64,000 bases of DNA from an uncultured Eubacteriales bacterium (GCA_900314565.1 OMVU01000015.1:1-64000), one strand, 5' to 3'. Counted from the stretch's first letter, positions 17,555-26,202 are shown. Made by a program: numbers and translations. The notes: generated by a model from the sequence alone, not told the origin.

Positions 17555-17689
17555 TCAGAATTTCCCCCTCAGTCTCCGCACGAACTCCTCGTAGCGGCCC
17601 GGCCAGGTCGCAGTCCAGAAAATCAGCGTGGTCGCCCCGACCGCCAGCGAGACACATCCAATCAGAATAATAATGACTCCCGCACTCAT
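17555..17689 (-). CDS. 44-aa single-pass membrane protein
   Basis: ATG at 17689 overlaps the stop codon of the kinase gene (ATGA) and is preceded by AAAGGAGGG 8 nt upstream, the strongest kind of ribosome-binding site. The product has a hydrophobic helix (VIIILIGCVSLAVGATTLIFW) followed by a short Arg-rich tail (RYEEFVRRLRGKF). It is therefore a small bitopic membrane protein. It lies between the kinase-TPR gene and the ESAT-6-like gene. I recognise no family. By position and size it might be a small membrane subunit of the secretion channel or a modulator of the kinase. Confidence 0.75.
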   Translation of the reverse strand: MSAGVIIILIGCVSLAVGATTLIFWTATWPGRYEEFVRRLRGKF

Positions 17690-19848
17690 GTGATCCGCCC
17701 TCCTTTCACAAGATCATCGTGCTCCTTCCTGAGCGTCTCCATCTCCGGGTCAGACTGATTCTTTTCCTTCGAGTACAGCTCCTCCGCCTTCTCATAATTC
17801 ACCTTGAATTCGGCGTAGTTCCTCAGGTTCTCAGCCTTTCCGGCTTCTATATAGAGCAGAACGAAGGCTTTCCGCTTATAGCCGGCATAACTCTCCGGGT
17901 AATCTGAGATCATCTGATCCGCGAATTCCCTGCTCTTCTCAAGGTCATTGACATTCTGATACAGTTTCGAGATCGTCTCCAGATCACTGATCGATCCGGA
18001 AGAACCGTTATAATCGTATATCTTCAAAAGCTCATCCAGCGCGTGCTGACTGCAGTCAGCAAGGGCGTCGGCATCGTTCGCCTTTGCATTGCCCTTGAGT
18101 ATCCACGCATTGGCAAGCTCATGGGAGAGCCGCATCTGCATCCCGATCCCGAAGCGGTCATTTTCCACGTACTTGTTCAGGAACTCGATCTTCTTATCGT
18201 ACTCCCCGTTCTCCCCATAGATCCTGGAGACCATCAGGACGGCACGCGAAGAAAGCTCCTCGTCAGACGAGGAATCGAGAACATCCTGACAGAGCCCGAT
18301 CGCCTTCTCATCCTCATCCCTTGCGCAGGCAATTTCTGCCTCGACATAGCGGACAGAGTCCGCATCAAGATGCATCTCCTCCGCATCCTCAAGGACATTC
18401 TCCGCCTCATCCGGATTCCCGCCTCTCGCCAGTGCGATCGCCCTGTCTCTGAGATAAAGGCTGTTGCCGTCGTACTCCCCGACAGCCTTTTTAAATGCCT
18501 TATTTGCATTTGCGTACTCCCCTTTTTCCAGGTAGGCTTCGCCGGAGATATAAAACAGGTCACCCCACAGAGGTGCGTTGGATTTCTTTTTTTTGATCTT
18601 TTTATTTTCCGCCGTGTTATCGACGGTCTCGATCGCCCCGTCTAAGTCACCGGAGAGATAGAGCGCCCTGGCTTTCTCGACATATGCATCGATCCGGTTC
18701 GGGAGGACCTCCATCGCGTCCTCCAGAGCATCCAGCGCTTCCGGGTATTCCCCGCTGTCGGAATAGGCGCGCGCCTCGTCAACGATCCCGTTATATTCGC
18801 TGCCGGTCGACGTACTGATGACATAAAAACCCGCCACGATCATCGCGAGCCCGAAGCCTATGAGAAGTCCGGAAAAAAGCCTTCTTCTCTTCTCGCGCTT
18901 TATAAATTCTTTGTAATCGTCATCCAGTTTATAAATATTTCTCAGCGCTTTGTTCAGAGCGACCCCGTCCGGATATCGCTCATTCGGATCGAGTGCCATG
19001 CATTTTTCAATGATCAGGGCAAAGGCAGGTTCAAGCTCAATATCGAACTCGCTGATCGGAATGATATTCGCGTAGTCAAGATCCGGCTTTACGCCTGTCA
19101 GCAAGTGGTACATGGTGACCCCGAAGCTGTATATGTCGGATCTCGCATCGACCCCTTTTCCGACTGTCTGCGCGATGATCGGCAGCGTGCTGCGGTTATA
19201 GGCATCCGCCGGCCCGGTCAGATTTCCGGACCCTCCGGAGTTTCCCGCTGACCGGTAACCGGCCTTCTCCAAAGACTCATAGTAGTCGCTCAGTTTATAG
19301 TACTGCTCAGGCGGCGAATAGCCGGGCGAGATCCAGGTCGTACCGAGCTTGCTCCTGCTGAATGCGAGAGAAATGTTGAAATCGATCAGGGTAACGCCGT
19401 TCGTCTCCGGGTCATACATGATATTCGCGGGCTTTATATCGCTGTGAATGACAGGAGGTCTCTGACTGTGCAGATATGCAAGCGCGTCCGAAAGCTCCTG
19501 CGCCCACCTCAGTACCTGTCCCTGCAGAAAACGGCCCTGCGTCTTAAGCGCCGTATTCAAATCGATTCCTTTGATGAAGTCCATGCTCGTAAAGAGCCTG
19601 CCGTCATATTCAAAAAAATCGAGGACTTTCGGCAGCCGTTCATGCTTCAGCTGTTTTAAGATATCGACCTCCGCACGGCTGTCAAGAAGAGACGTCACAT
19701 CCTCCCTGATCTGTTTCAGAACGACATTGAGCTGCAGATTCCGATCATAGGCGGCATATACGATACCTCCGCCGCCCCTTCCGATTACTTCCCGAACAAC
19801 ATATCTGTCTTTTATGACAGCACCTCTGGGAATCGTGTCATATACCAT
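17686..19848 (-). CDS. Membrane Ser/Thr kinase with TPR ectodomain (EssB-like layout)
   Basis: This is a kinase of 720 aa. The N-terminal Hanks-type domain (about 12-300) has GRGGGGIVYAAYD, the Lys in VVLKQI, HSDIKPANIM and LIDFNIS. Asp, Lys and Asn are present, DFG is DFN and the RD Arg is absent. One TM helix lies at about 322-342 (LLIGFGLAMIVAGFYVI). The remaining 370 residues are TPR-like helical repeats (YPEALDALEDAMEVLPNR, YANANKAFKKAVGEY, EYDKKIEFLNKYVEN). Kinase fold inside, one TM and helices outside is also the layout of EssB/YukC, whose cytoplasmic part is a pseudokinase. This gene holds a comparable position beside essC and WXG100 genes. The start at 19848 follows GAGGGGAAG. Confidence 0.9.
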   Translation of the reverse strand: MVYDTIPRGAVIKDRYVVREVIGRGGGGIVYAAYDRNLQLNVVLKQIREDVTSLLDSRAEVDILKQLKHERLPKVLDFFEYDGRLFTSMDFIKGIDLNTALKTQGRFLQGQVLRWAQELSDALAYLHSQRPPVIHSDIKPANIMYDPETNGVTLIDFNISLAFSRSKLGTTWISPGYSPPEQYYKLSDYYESLEKAGYRSAGNSGGSGNLTGPADAYNRSTLPIIAQTVGKGVDARSDIYSFGVTMYHLLTGVKPDLDYANIIPISEFDIELEPAFALIIEKCMALDPNERYPDGVALNKALRNIYKLDDDYKEFIKREKRRRLFSGLLIGFGLAMIVAGFYVISTSTGSEYNGIVDEARAYSDSGEYPEALDALEDAMEVLPNRIDAYVEKARALYLSGDLDGAIETVDNTAENKKIKKKKSNAPLWGDLFYISGEAYLEKGEYANANKAFKKAVGEYDGNSLYLRDRAIALARGGNPDEAENVLEDAEEMHLDADSVRYVEAEIACARDEDEKAIGLCQDVLDSSSDEELSSRAVLMVSRIYGENGEYDKKIEFLNKYVENDRFGIGMQMRLSHELANAWILKGNAKANDADALADCSQHALDELLKIYDYNGSSGSISDLETISKLYQNVNDLEKSREFADQMISDYPESYAGYKRKAFVLLYIEAGKAENLRNYAEFKVNYEKAEELYSKEKNQSDPEMETLRKEHDDLVKGGRIT

Positions 19849-19931
19849 ATCTTCCCCTCACGCAGAATAATTGATAATTGCGAAACTCAGTGCAGAACCG
19901 CACAGTATCGTAAGCGTCTGAGAATGATTTC

Positions 19932-19975
19932 CACACCTTCAGGAACGCCTCGGCATTCTTGCCGCCCCGGACTTA
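19932..19975. repeat. Dispersed GAACGCC palindromic repeat (degenerate copy)
   Basis: CAGGAACGCCTCGGCATTCTTGCCG matches the core of the family, with one change in the second arm. It lies between the kinase and zinc-ribbon genes. Confidence 0.5.
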
Positions 19976-20017
19976 CTGACTTTCCGTGGCTCCGGATCTG
20001 CTCCCTCCGCAGCCGGA

Positions 20018-20755
20018 TCAGAAATCAATCAGACCCTGTATATACGCAAAAGCACTGAACCCGACAAGAAGGATGAGCAATATAAGGATCACGATGAGAG
20101 CGATCAGGATTCTGTTCCCTTTGCTGCTATCTTCCTCTTCCTCCGGGTGTTCCTGGTTCGGATCTCCTTCCTTGAGCCCTGCAACGCCGAGGACCGGGGA
20201 ATTAAATACTTTACTTGTATAAGCTTCATCAGGCGCATTTCGACGAAATTCTGCGGCCTGTTCGAACGCATCCGGAGTATTTCCGCTCATCACACCCGCT
20301 TCCTGCGCATAGCTGCCCATTCTTCCGGCTTCCTGCGCGTAGCCGCTCATCGCGCCTGCTTCCTGCGCGTAGCTGCCCATTCTTCCGGTTTCCTGCGCGT
20401 AGCCGTTCATCGCGCCTGCTTCCTGCGCGCAGCTGCTCATTCTGCCCGTATCCTGCGCGTGACCTCCGGTCCTTCCGCCATACGCGGACCGGGCCTGTGA
20501 CGCATAGTATCCTCCGCGGTCCTGTTCATCCACCGTTCTTTCGCCCGGCTGATATGCCCGCCTGTCAGAGACTTTCTCCACACGGCTCTCGCCCTGACCG
20601 TTTTTTGAATAGACGATCGTATATTCCTCCCCGGGATAATTCGGGATCGTATCTTCCGTTAAGCTGCCTTTTGCAGCAAGAACCGTCTTCTTTCCGCAAT
20701 ACTGGCAGAATTTCGCGCCCTCATTAATAGTATTCCCGCAATACGTGCAGAACAT
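20018..20755 (-). CDS. Tail-anchored zinc-ribbon protein with decapeptide repeats
   Basis: This protein of about 245 aa begins with a double-CxxC zinc ribbon (CTYCG...CQYCG). It continues with a disordered middle carrying 10-residue repeats (AQEAGAMSGY alternating with AQEAGRMGSY; DNA about 20270-20460). It ends in one TM helix (ILIALIVILILLILLVGFSAF) with only a few residues beyond it. ATG at 20755 follows AGAGGTGA. It precedes the kinase-TPR gene by about 170 bases and is probably the first gene of the secretion operon. The ribbon plus Tyr/Ser/Gln-rich repeats resemble those of the YARHG protein at the far end of the locus. Its function is unknown, perhaps an adaptor or kinase substrate. 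Confidence 0.8.
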   Translation of the reverse strand: MFCTYCGNTINEGAKFCQYCGKKTVLAAKGSLTEDTIPNYPGEEYTIVYSKNGQGESRVEKVSDRRAYQPGERTVDEQDRGGYYASQARSAYGGRTGGHAQDTGRMSSCAQEAGAMNGYAQETGRMGSYAQEAGAMSGYAQEAGRMGSYAQEAGVMSGNTPDAFEQAAEFRRNAPDEAYTSKVFNSPVLGVAGLKEGDPNQEHPEEEEDSSKGNRILIALIVILILLILLVGFSAFAYIQGLIDF

Positions 20756-20962
20756 AGTGTCACCTCTATCGCTTACTTTGCATCCCATACAAAAGAGAAG
20801 TTTCTCTTTGCGCATTCATCTCACGATTAAGATCACGAGAATTCTGCGTCAGAAATTATAATACCTGTCTTTGCAATCGAAAGCAGATAAGCTGATTATA
20901 CCATGTGTTCCAGTGCTCATGCGCAGTTTTTATTCTTCATCGCATAATACTCGTGATTCTGT

Positions 20963-21049
20963 TCAAGAACGCCTCAGCGTTCTTGCCGCGCCGCGCATGG
21001 TGCGAAGCACCTTCCACTTTGCGCGGCTGCGATCCGCCGGAGGCGTTTA
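20963..21049. repeat. Dispersed GAACGCC palindromic repeat (full copy)
   Basis: It begins with CAAGAACGCCTCAGCGTTCTTG, then GCCGCGCCGCGC, GTGCGAAGCACCTT, and ends GCGGCTGCGATCCGCCGGAG. The MITE-like element starts 11 bases further on. Nothing else was seen in 20756-21250. Confidence 0.85.
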
Positions 21050-21060
21050 TCTCAGTGGGT

Positions 21061-21151
21061 ATCTCAGTGGGGGATTGTAACCCACCACTGAGACTGGCAG
21101 GATATTGTTTTACCCGCCGCTTGTAGAAGCGGGGGGCTTCCCCACTGAGAT
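21061..21151. mobile_element. 91-bp MITE-like element with 12-bp terminal inverted repeats
   Basis: ATCTCAGTGGGG (21061-21072) and CCCCACTGAGAT (21140-21151) are perfect inverted ends. The inner part holds CCCGCCGCTTGTAGAAGCGG, a hairpin like those at IS200/IS605 element ends. A related copy is at 62525-62604. It carries no transposase. Confidence 0.6.
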
Positions 21152-21254
21152 AAAAGCCTCCTGTCTTCATCGTGAGTACATCCCGCGATGAAGACTTGTT
21201 GTTAAAATGGCCGAATCTTTCACTGCAAACCTCGTCAAATCCCGAAAATCATAG

Positions 21255-21260
21255 TATACT
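21255..21260 (+). promoter_or_regulatory. Candidate -10 box (TATACT)
   Basis: TATACT lies 44 nt before the chosen ATG of the M15 peptidase gene. A weak -35 (TCGTCA) lies about 17-18 bp upstream. Confidence 0.45.
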
Positions 21261-21303
21261 AAAGTGAGCCTTGAACATTAACAGCCATCTGACAGGATCT
21301 GAC

Positions 21304-22380
21304 ATGCCGGACAATCACAGACAGGAAAAAAACAAAATCAAAAGACTGATCATCTTGCTGAGCTGTCTGCTCTTAATTCTTCTCAGTACCCTGATCATTC
21401 TGGCCGTCATACTGGGAGGCCGGGTCTCCGGCAAAGGAGATGGCGCCCCGAAAAATGATAGCGTCGCCTCCTCCCGGACTGACAGCAGAAAATCCGATGC
21501 GGAAAGCACTGCGCGGACTGAAAAGACCGGCAGCAGTTCTGCTGCTTCCGGGCAGACGAAAGACGGGACCGGGACCTCTGATTCGAAAGCATCCGACAGG
21601 AGCGGATCCTCCGGAGCTTCAGGCACATCAGGTACGGACAGCACTTCCGATCCTGACAGCGCTTCCGGGAGCACCTCTTCCGATACCGGAGAAATCACCG
21701 TCCCCGTCGACGACATTTTCCTTCCGAACGCCGGGGACATCATTGCGGACAGCGCATTCGATCACAACGACCCGGGCAAATACTTTGCCGCCCGGGAAAT
21801 CGTTCCGGGAGATCCGGTATATCTTCGGATATACGGAAGGTCCTATCAGGAAAATGACTATATTTCCCTGGCCGATCTCCGCTATTTACGCATGGTGCAT
21901 TACAATTTTGACGGCAGGATCCAGGTCGGAGAGATGATCGTGAATGTGCAGATCGCGGACGATGTGCTCTTCATTTTCCGGGAGCTCTTCCAGAGGGGAT
22001 ACCAGATCCGGAAAATGCATCTGATCGATGACTACTGGACAGGGGAAGGCGTGAGCTCAGACGCTGCTTCCGTGACAGATGACAATACCTCCTGCTTCTG
22101 CTTCCGGAGGGCAGCAAACACCGATACGCTCTCAAGGCATGCTCTCGGTCTGGCAATCGACCTGAATCCGCTGGAAAATCCTTTCCTCACGTTCGACGAG
22201 GACGGGAACGTGAATATTCTGCCGGAGGAGGGCACGCCTTACGCATTTGACCGCTCCCCGGATATCCCGCATGTCATCACGGAGAGCGACGATGCCTATA
22301 TTCTCTTCAGCGAGCGGGGATTCAACTGGGGAGGACACTGGTCAAGTCCGATCGACTACCAGCATTTCGAGCGCTACTGA
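21304..22380 (+). CDS. Membrane-anchored M15-family peptidoglycan peptidase
   Basis: This protein of about 358 aa has a short basic cytoplasmic N-terminus and one TM helix (LIILLSCLLLILLSTLIILAV). A Ser/Asp/Gly-rich spacer of about 90 residues follows, then a C-terminal peptidase domain. The zinc site is visible as SRHALGLAIDLNP (His and Asp ligands) and DYQHFERY (last His), the M15 (VanY / L-Ala-D-Glu peptidase, M15C type) pattern. It should trim peptide stems of peptidoglycan outside the cell. ATG at 21304 has CAGGA upstream. A TTG at 21271 is possible but has a poorer site. It is divergent from the secretion locus and heads the plus-strand ABC cluster. Confidence 0.82.
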   Translation: MPDNHRQEKNKIKRLIILLSCLLLILLSTLIILAVILGGRVSGKGDGAPKNDSVASSRTDSRKSDAESTARTEKTGSSSAASGQTKDGTGTSDSKASDRSGSSGASGTSGTDSTSDPDSASGSTSSDTGEITVPVDDIFLPNAGDIIADSAFDHNDPGKYFAAREIVPGDPVYLRIYGRSYQENDYISLADLRYLRMVHYNFDGRIQVGEMIVNVQIADDVLFIFRELFQRGYQIRKMHLIDDYWTGEGVSSDAASVTDDNTSCFCFRRAANTDTLSRHALGLAIDLNPLENPFLTFDEDGNVNILPEEGTPYAFDRSPDIPHVITESDDAYILFSERGFNWGGHWSSPIDYQHFERY

Positions 22381-22481
22381 AAATTGTGTACACTGCCATC
22401 TGACGCAGATATTTGGAAGCCGGCAGGCGCCTGCAGAACTGAAGCACAGACTGTCTCAATTGCCTGTTTGAAACTGACGGG

Positions 22482-22582
22482 CTCTTGCGAAACTCTGTGC
22501 GAAATGAAATTGTTTGAACAATTCAAACAATCTGCACAAGCCTTAGAACTTCTTCATGAACGAAAGATGTGGAATGAGCAAA
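22482..22582 (+). repeat. Palindromic dispersed element, half copy C
   Basis: CTTGCGAAACTCTGTGCG through AAAGATGTGGAATGAGCAAA matches the first half of the copy at 33931-34139. The second half is missing. It ends 43 bases before the start of the next gene. Confidence 0.85.
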
Positions 22583-22624
22583 CAATTGCCTGTTGAAACT
22601 GATAATGAAAGGGGAAACTGCCCT

Positions 22625-23701
22625 ATGTCTGACAGAAATCCACAGATCAACAAACCTCTGATCGCGGCCGGCATCGCCGGTCTGTGTATTCTGACTGCCC
22701 TCATCACCGCATTTTTCATCACCCTGTTCTTGCGTATGGGAAAGGATGAGGACACCGAATCGAAAAAGGAAAAGAAGACGACCTCTTCCGTCAGTGAAAG
22801 TGAAGAGTCGGAATCAGAAAAGGCCGAACCCGGTGAACAGATGAGTGCAGAGACCGACGCAGGCGGGCAGGCCTATCAAATGCTCATGTCTCTCGACGAC
22901 CTTTCCGATGATGAGGTGGAAGATATCTACCGGGAAATTCTGGATGCGTACAAAGAGGCATGGCGGGATGATTTCGACAATTATGATGATGTGAACATCA
23001 ACCCGAACATGACAAAATCCGAACTCGGAATTCCGAAAAATCTGAGTTACGCATTCATCGATTTCGCGGATGACGGTTTCCCGGAACTCGTCGTCGCAAA
23101 TGTCGACAAAAACGGCTACAAGGTGCTCGATCTCGTTGGAATCGAAGTGGATCTGCAGTCACCGGACCAGACAAAGACCGCGAAACGGATCTTCGATCAG
23201 TTCCCCTCGAAGTCCTTTAATCTCCGTCTCATCCGCTACCTTGTGGAAGAAGACGAGGACAAAGAATCAGATGACTCTGACTCTGAGTCCGACGAAGAGA
23301 CAGACAGCAAAAAGGACGACAAGGACAAAGACGATAAAGATAAAGACGGCAAAAAAAAGGACGATAAAGATAAGGACGACAAAAAGGACAGCAAGGATGA
23401 TGAGGAGGAAGAGGAGTGGATGAATCTCCTCTACACCGCAGACTGGGATCCCGACAGCGATGTCCGTATGATGGATCTCGATATCCTGAATCCGAGAATG
23501 GTCACAACGACTTCCTTTATGGAAATCAGAAGACGGCCGGATCTCAAAGACGGAGAAGATGATGCCTTCACAGTCCGTGAAGGGGATGAGGAAGCTGAGT
23601 CCGTCTCGGAAGAAAAGTATACGGCCGTAACATACGGGATCATGGAAAACTCCAAAGATTATGAGGTTGACTGGAATCCTATCAGCGACTGGAAAGGATG
23701 A
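22625..23701 (+). CDS. Single-pass membrane protein with acidic/Lys-rich region and Ca-binding-like motif
   Basis: This protein of about 358 aa has a cytoplasmic N-terminus, one TM helix (LIAAGIAGLCILTALITAFF) and a Glu/Ser-rich spacer. A domain follows with LSYAFIDFADDGFPELVVAN, like the D-x-DG-x-PEL motif of VCBS/FG-GAP-type proteins common in this group. A highly charged DDKDKDDKDKDGKKKDD tract interrupts the domain before LYTADWDPDSDV. ATG at 22625 follows AAAGGGG. Its stop codon lies just before the ABC ATPase start, so it is in the same operon. It may be an external sensor or substrate-binding part for the ABC pair. I do not recognise the full family. Confidence 0.75.
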   Translation: MSDRNPQINKPLIAAGIAGLCILTALITAFFITLFLRMGKDEDTESKKEKKTTSSVSESEESESEKAEPGEQMSAETDAGGQAYQMLMSLDDLSDDEVEDIYREILDAYKEAWRDDFDNYDDVNINPNMTKSELGIPKNLSYAFIDFADDGFPELVVANVDKNGYKVLDLVGIEVDLQSPDQTKTAKRIFDQFPSKSFNLRLIRYLVEEDEDKESDDSDSESDEETDSKKDDKDKDDKDKDGKKKDDKDKDDKKDSKDDEEEEEWMNLLYTADWDPDSDVRMMDLDILNPRMVTTTSFMEIRRRPDLKDGEDDAFTVREGDEEAESVSEEKYTAVTYGIMENSKDYEVDWNPISDWKG

Positions 23702-23706
23702 GAACT

Positions 23707-25260
23707 ATGAACTTCGAAGAAACGATCAACGTAGCGCCAAGGCAGCTTGCGCCAAAAGTTTTCGTCGTATGCAACGGGACTGTACGGGAATTTGTCCTGA
23801 ACCGCAATGCCGTCTTCGGCCGGATCACGGAATCGGGAAGCCCTGACATCGGTGTGGATATGCGTTATGTATCCCGCAGACACGGTTCGTTCGAGATGGT
23901 CTCCGGCCGCTTTTTCTACAGGGATCTCAACAGTACGAACGGCACCTGGTACGCCAACAGAAAGCTTGATCCGAACGTCCCGCAGCAGCTGAAGAGCGGA
24001 GATATCCTGAGAGTGTATTCCTCCCGGGATCCGGCCAAATTCACTACGCTGATCTTCGCCCTGGACTATCCGGAATACTATAAATGGCAGGCCATCTCCC
24101 TCACGAACGTAAATCAGATCGATATCGGACGCAACCCGAACAGCGGACTCGTTCTTCAGGATCAGGGCATTTCCAGGCTGCACGCCGTTCTCTTCCGACA
24201 TAACGGCCGCTGGGCCCTGGCGGACCGCAACAGCAGGAACGGTGTCTTTGTCAACGATATCCGCCTGACGAATCCGATCTTCCTCCGGCCGGGCGACGCG
24301 ATCCGGATCAACAACATCCACTTTATCTACTGTATCGACCGTCTGCTCTATCAGATGCCTTCCGGACCTCGCTATACAGGGGATGACAGCATGAAGCTCG
24401 AAGGCCGCCGGGACAGGGATCACCTGTCGACCGGCGCCATGACGAGCGATTCTCTGAATATTCAGATCGTCGAGCGGAGTGTCATTGTAAAGGGAAGAAA
24501 GCTCACGCTCCTGCGCGACATCAATATGACGATCAATCCCGGAGAGATGGTGCTGGTCCTCGGCGGATCCGGTGCCGGCAAGACCACCTTCATGAACGCC
24601 GTCATGGGCTACGAGAAGGCCAACGGCAGGATCATGTACGGCAGGACAGACGTCTATGCGGATTATGCGTCCATGAAGGATAAGATGGGATTCGTTCCCC
24701 AGCAGGATCTGCTGCGAGGCGAGGACCGCGTGTCGGATACCCTCCGCGACGCAGCAAGGCTCCGTCTCGGAAAAGGAACGACCCAGGCACAGCGGGATGA
24801 GCGTGTAGCCCAGGTCGTCAACAAAATGGGTCTCGAGACCCTGCAGAACCACCTTGTGAACAAGCTCAGCGGCGGCCAGCGGAAGCGTCTCAGCATCGCG
24901 GTCGAATATGTCGCGGATCCGGTCCTCTTCTTCCTCGATGAGCCCGATTCCGGTCTGGACGGCGGCATGGCGACGACGCTCATGACCAACCTGAGAACGA
25001 TCGCCGACGACGGCAAGATCGTCATCGTCATTTCCCACGCGCCCGACCGGACCCCTGATTTCTTCGACAAGATCATGGTCCTCGCCAAGGGAAGCGATGA
25101 ATGCGGACATCTGGCATATTTCGGGCCGGTCCGCGAAGCTTACAGTTATTTCAATACAAAGTCGCTCGAAGGTATCGTAAAACGGATCAACCGCAAGAAC
25201 GAGGGCGGCGACGGAATGGCGGATTATTTCATTCAGAAATACAGTGGAATGAGGAGATGA
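23707..25260 (+). CDS. FHA-FHA-ABC transporter ATPase
   Basis: This protein has 517 aa. It contains two forkhead-associated domains (about 30-100: SRRHGSF, NSTNGTW; about 136-210: GRNPNSG, SRLHAVL, NSRNGVF), then an ABCG-type ATPase (about 250-480). The ATPase has GGSGAGKTT, signature LSGGQRKRLSI, Walker B VLFFLDEPDSGLDG and switch His in ISHAPDRT. FHA domains bind phosphothreonine, so the transporter is probably switched by a Ser/Thr kinase such as the one encoded at 26203-28812. The start at 23707 is favoured over the overlapping ATG at 23698 because AAAGGA lies 8 nt before it. The permease gene follows by 1 base. Confidence 0.92.
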   Translation: MNFEETINVAPRQLAPKVFVVCNGTVREFVLNRNAVFGRITESGSPDIGVDMRYVSRRHGSFEMVSGRFFYRDLNSTNGTWYANRKLDPNVPQQLKSGDILRVYSSRDPAKFTTLIFALDYPEYYKWQAISLTNVNQIDIGRNPNSGLVLQDQGISRLHAVLFRHNGRWALADRNSRNGVFVNDIRLTNPIFLRPGDAIRINNIHFIYCIDRLLYQMPSGPRYTGDDSMKLEGRRDRDHLSTGAMTSDSLNIQIVERSVIVKGRKLTLLRDINMTINPGEMVLVLGGSGAGKTTFMNAVMGYEKANGRIMYGRTDVYADYASMKDKMGFVPQQDLLRGEDRVSDTLRDAARLRLGKGTTQAQRDERVAQVVNKMGLETLQNHLVNKLSGGQRKRLSIAVEYVADPVLFFLDEPDSGLDGGMATTLMTNLRTIADDGKIVIVISHAPDRTPDFFDKIMVLAKGSDECGHLAYFGPVREAYSYFNTKSLEGIVKRINRKNEGGDGMADYFIQKYSGMRR

Positions 25261-25261
25261 C

Positions 25262-26065
25262 ATGGGCAGTTCAAGATTATCACAGATAACAATTTATGCC
25301 GGAAAATGCTTCCGTATCTTCAGGAATGAAAAAGGCTGGACGACCTTTCTGAGTTCTGCCCTGATCACGCTGATCATCTCGAGCGTTGTCAGCAAGGATA
25401 TGTTCAAGGCCTACTCAGCGACAAGGAACGGCGCATTCGCTCTGGTCTGCGCCTGCATCTGGATCGGCATTTTCAATTCGATCCAGTCGATCTGCAAGGA
25501 GCGCGACATAATAAAGAGAGAGCACAGATCGGGACTTCACATGTCCGCGTACGTTGCATCCCATATGCTCTTTGAAATGTTCCTCTGCCTGGTAGAGAGC
25601 CTGATCGTGACGATCATCATCACGATCTTCCGCCACCAGAATCTGCCGTCCTCCGGTGTCCTTCTTCCGTGTGTGATCGAGCTCGAGATCACGTTCTTTC
25701 TCGCCATCTACTGCTCTGACATTCTCGGTCTGATGACGTCCAGTATCGTCAAAACGCCGGTCGCGGCCATGACGGTCATGCCCTTCATCCTGATCATTCA
25801 GCTGGTCATGTCCGGCATGATCTTCAAGCTGCAGGGCTTCGCCGCGAAAGTCGCGAACATCACGGTAAGCAAATGGAGCCTGAACGCGATCTGTATCACC
25901 TCCAACGTCAACGATATGCTGATGGCGAACCCGGACCTTGAAGCGGATTATGAGTATACAGTCACGAACCTGCTTCACATGTGGGGCATCCTGGCCCTCT
26001 TCATCCTGATCTACGGGATCATAGCCATCATCTCGCTGGAGTTCGTCGACAAGGATAAGCGCTGA
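25262..26065 (+). CDS. ABC-2 type (ABCG-like) permease
   Basis: This is an integral membrane protein of 267 aa with about six TM segments (for example FLSSALITLIISSVV, GAFALVCACIWIGIF, GILALFILIYGIIAIISLEF). The charged loop CKERDIIKREHRSGLHMSAYV matches the coupling region of ABC-2 permeases. It should pair with the FHA-FHA-ABC ATPase to form an exporter of unknown cargo. GAGGAG precedes the ATG. It is closely similar to the permease at 47148-47948. Confidence 0.9.
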   Translation: MGSSRLSQITIYAGKCFRIFRNEKGWTTFLSSALITLIISSVVSKDMFKAYSATRNGAFALVCACIWIGIFNSIQSICKERDIIKREHRSGLHMSAYVASHMLFEMFLCLVESLIVTIIITIFRHQNLPSSGVLLPCVIELEITFFLAIYCSDILGLMTSSIVKTPVAAMTVMPFILIIQLVMSGMIFKLQGFAAKVANITVSKWSLNAICITSNVNDMLMANPDLEADYEYTVTNLLHMWGILALFILIYGIIAIISLEFVDKDKR

Positions 26066-26086
26066 TTCAATGCGTCAGAGATGAAA

Positions 26087-26150
26087 AGAACCCGCTGTAT
26101 ATGGGAGGATGCCACGCATCCCCGCCGCATACAGCGGGTCTTTCTTCTTT
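26087..26150. terminator. Bidirectional terminator
   Basis: ACCCGCTGTAT (26090-26100) pairs with ATACAGCGGGT (26129-26139), with T-rich sequence on both sides. It separates the plus-strand ABC operon from the converging kinase gene. Confidence 0.8.
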
Positions 26151-26202
26151 TCATACGCAGGCAGCGGTTCGGTCTGCGATGCCGTAACGGCTGCCGCACG
26201 CA

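Noticed and set aside
3458..20755. EssA, EssB/YukC or EsaA homologues in the secretion locus
   Set aside because: No multi-pass EsaA-size protein, no small EssA-like protein apart from the 44-aa frame, and no EssB by sequence were found. Only the kinase-TPR protein has a comparable layout.
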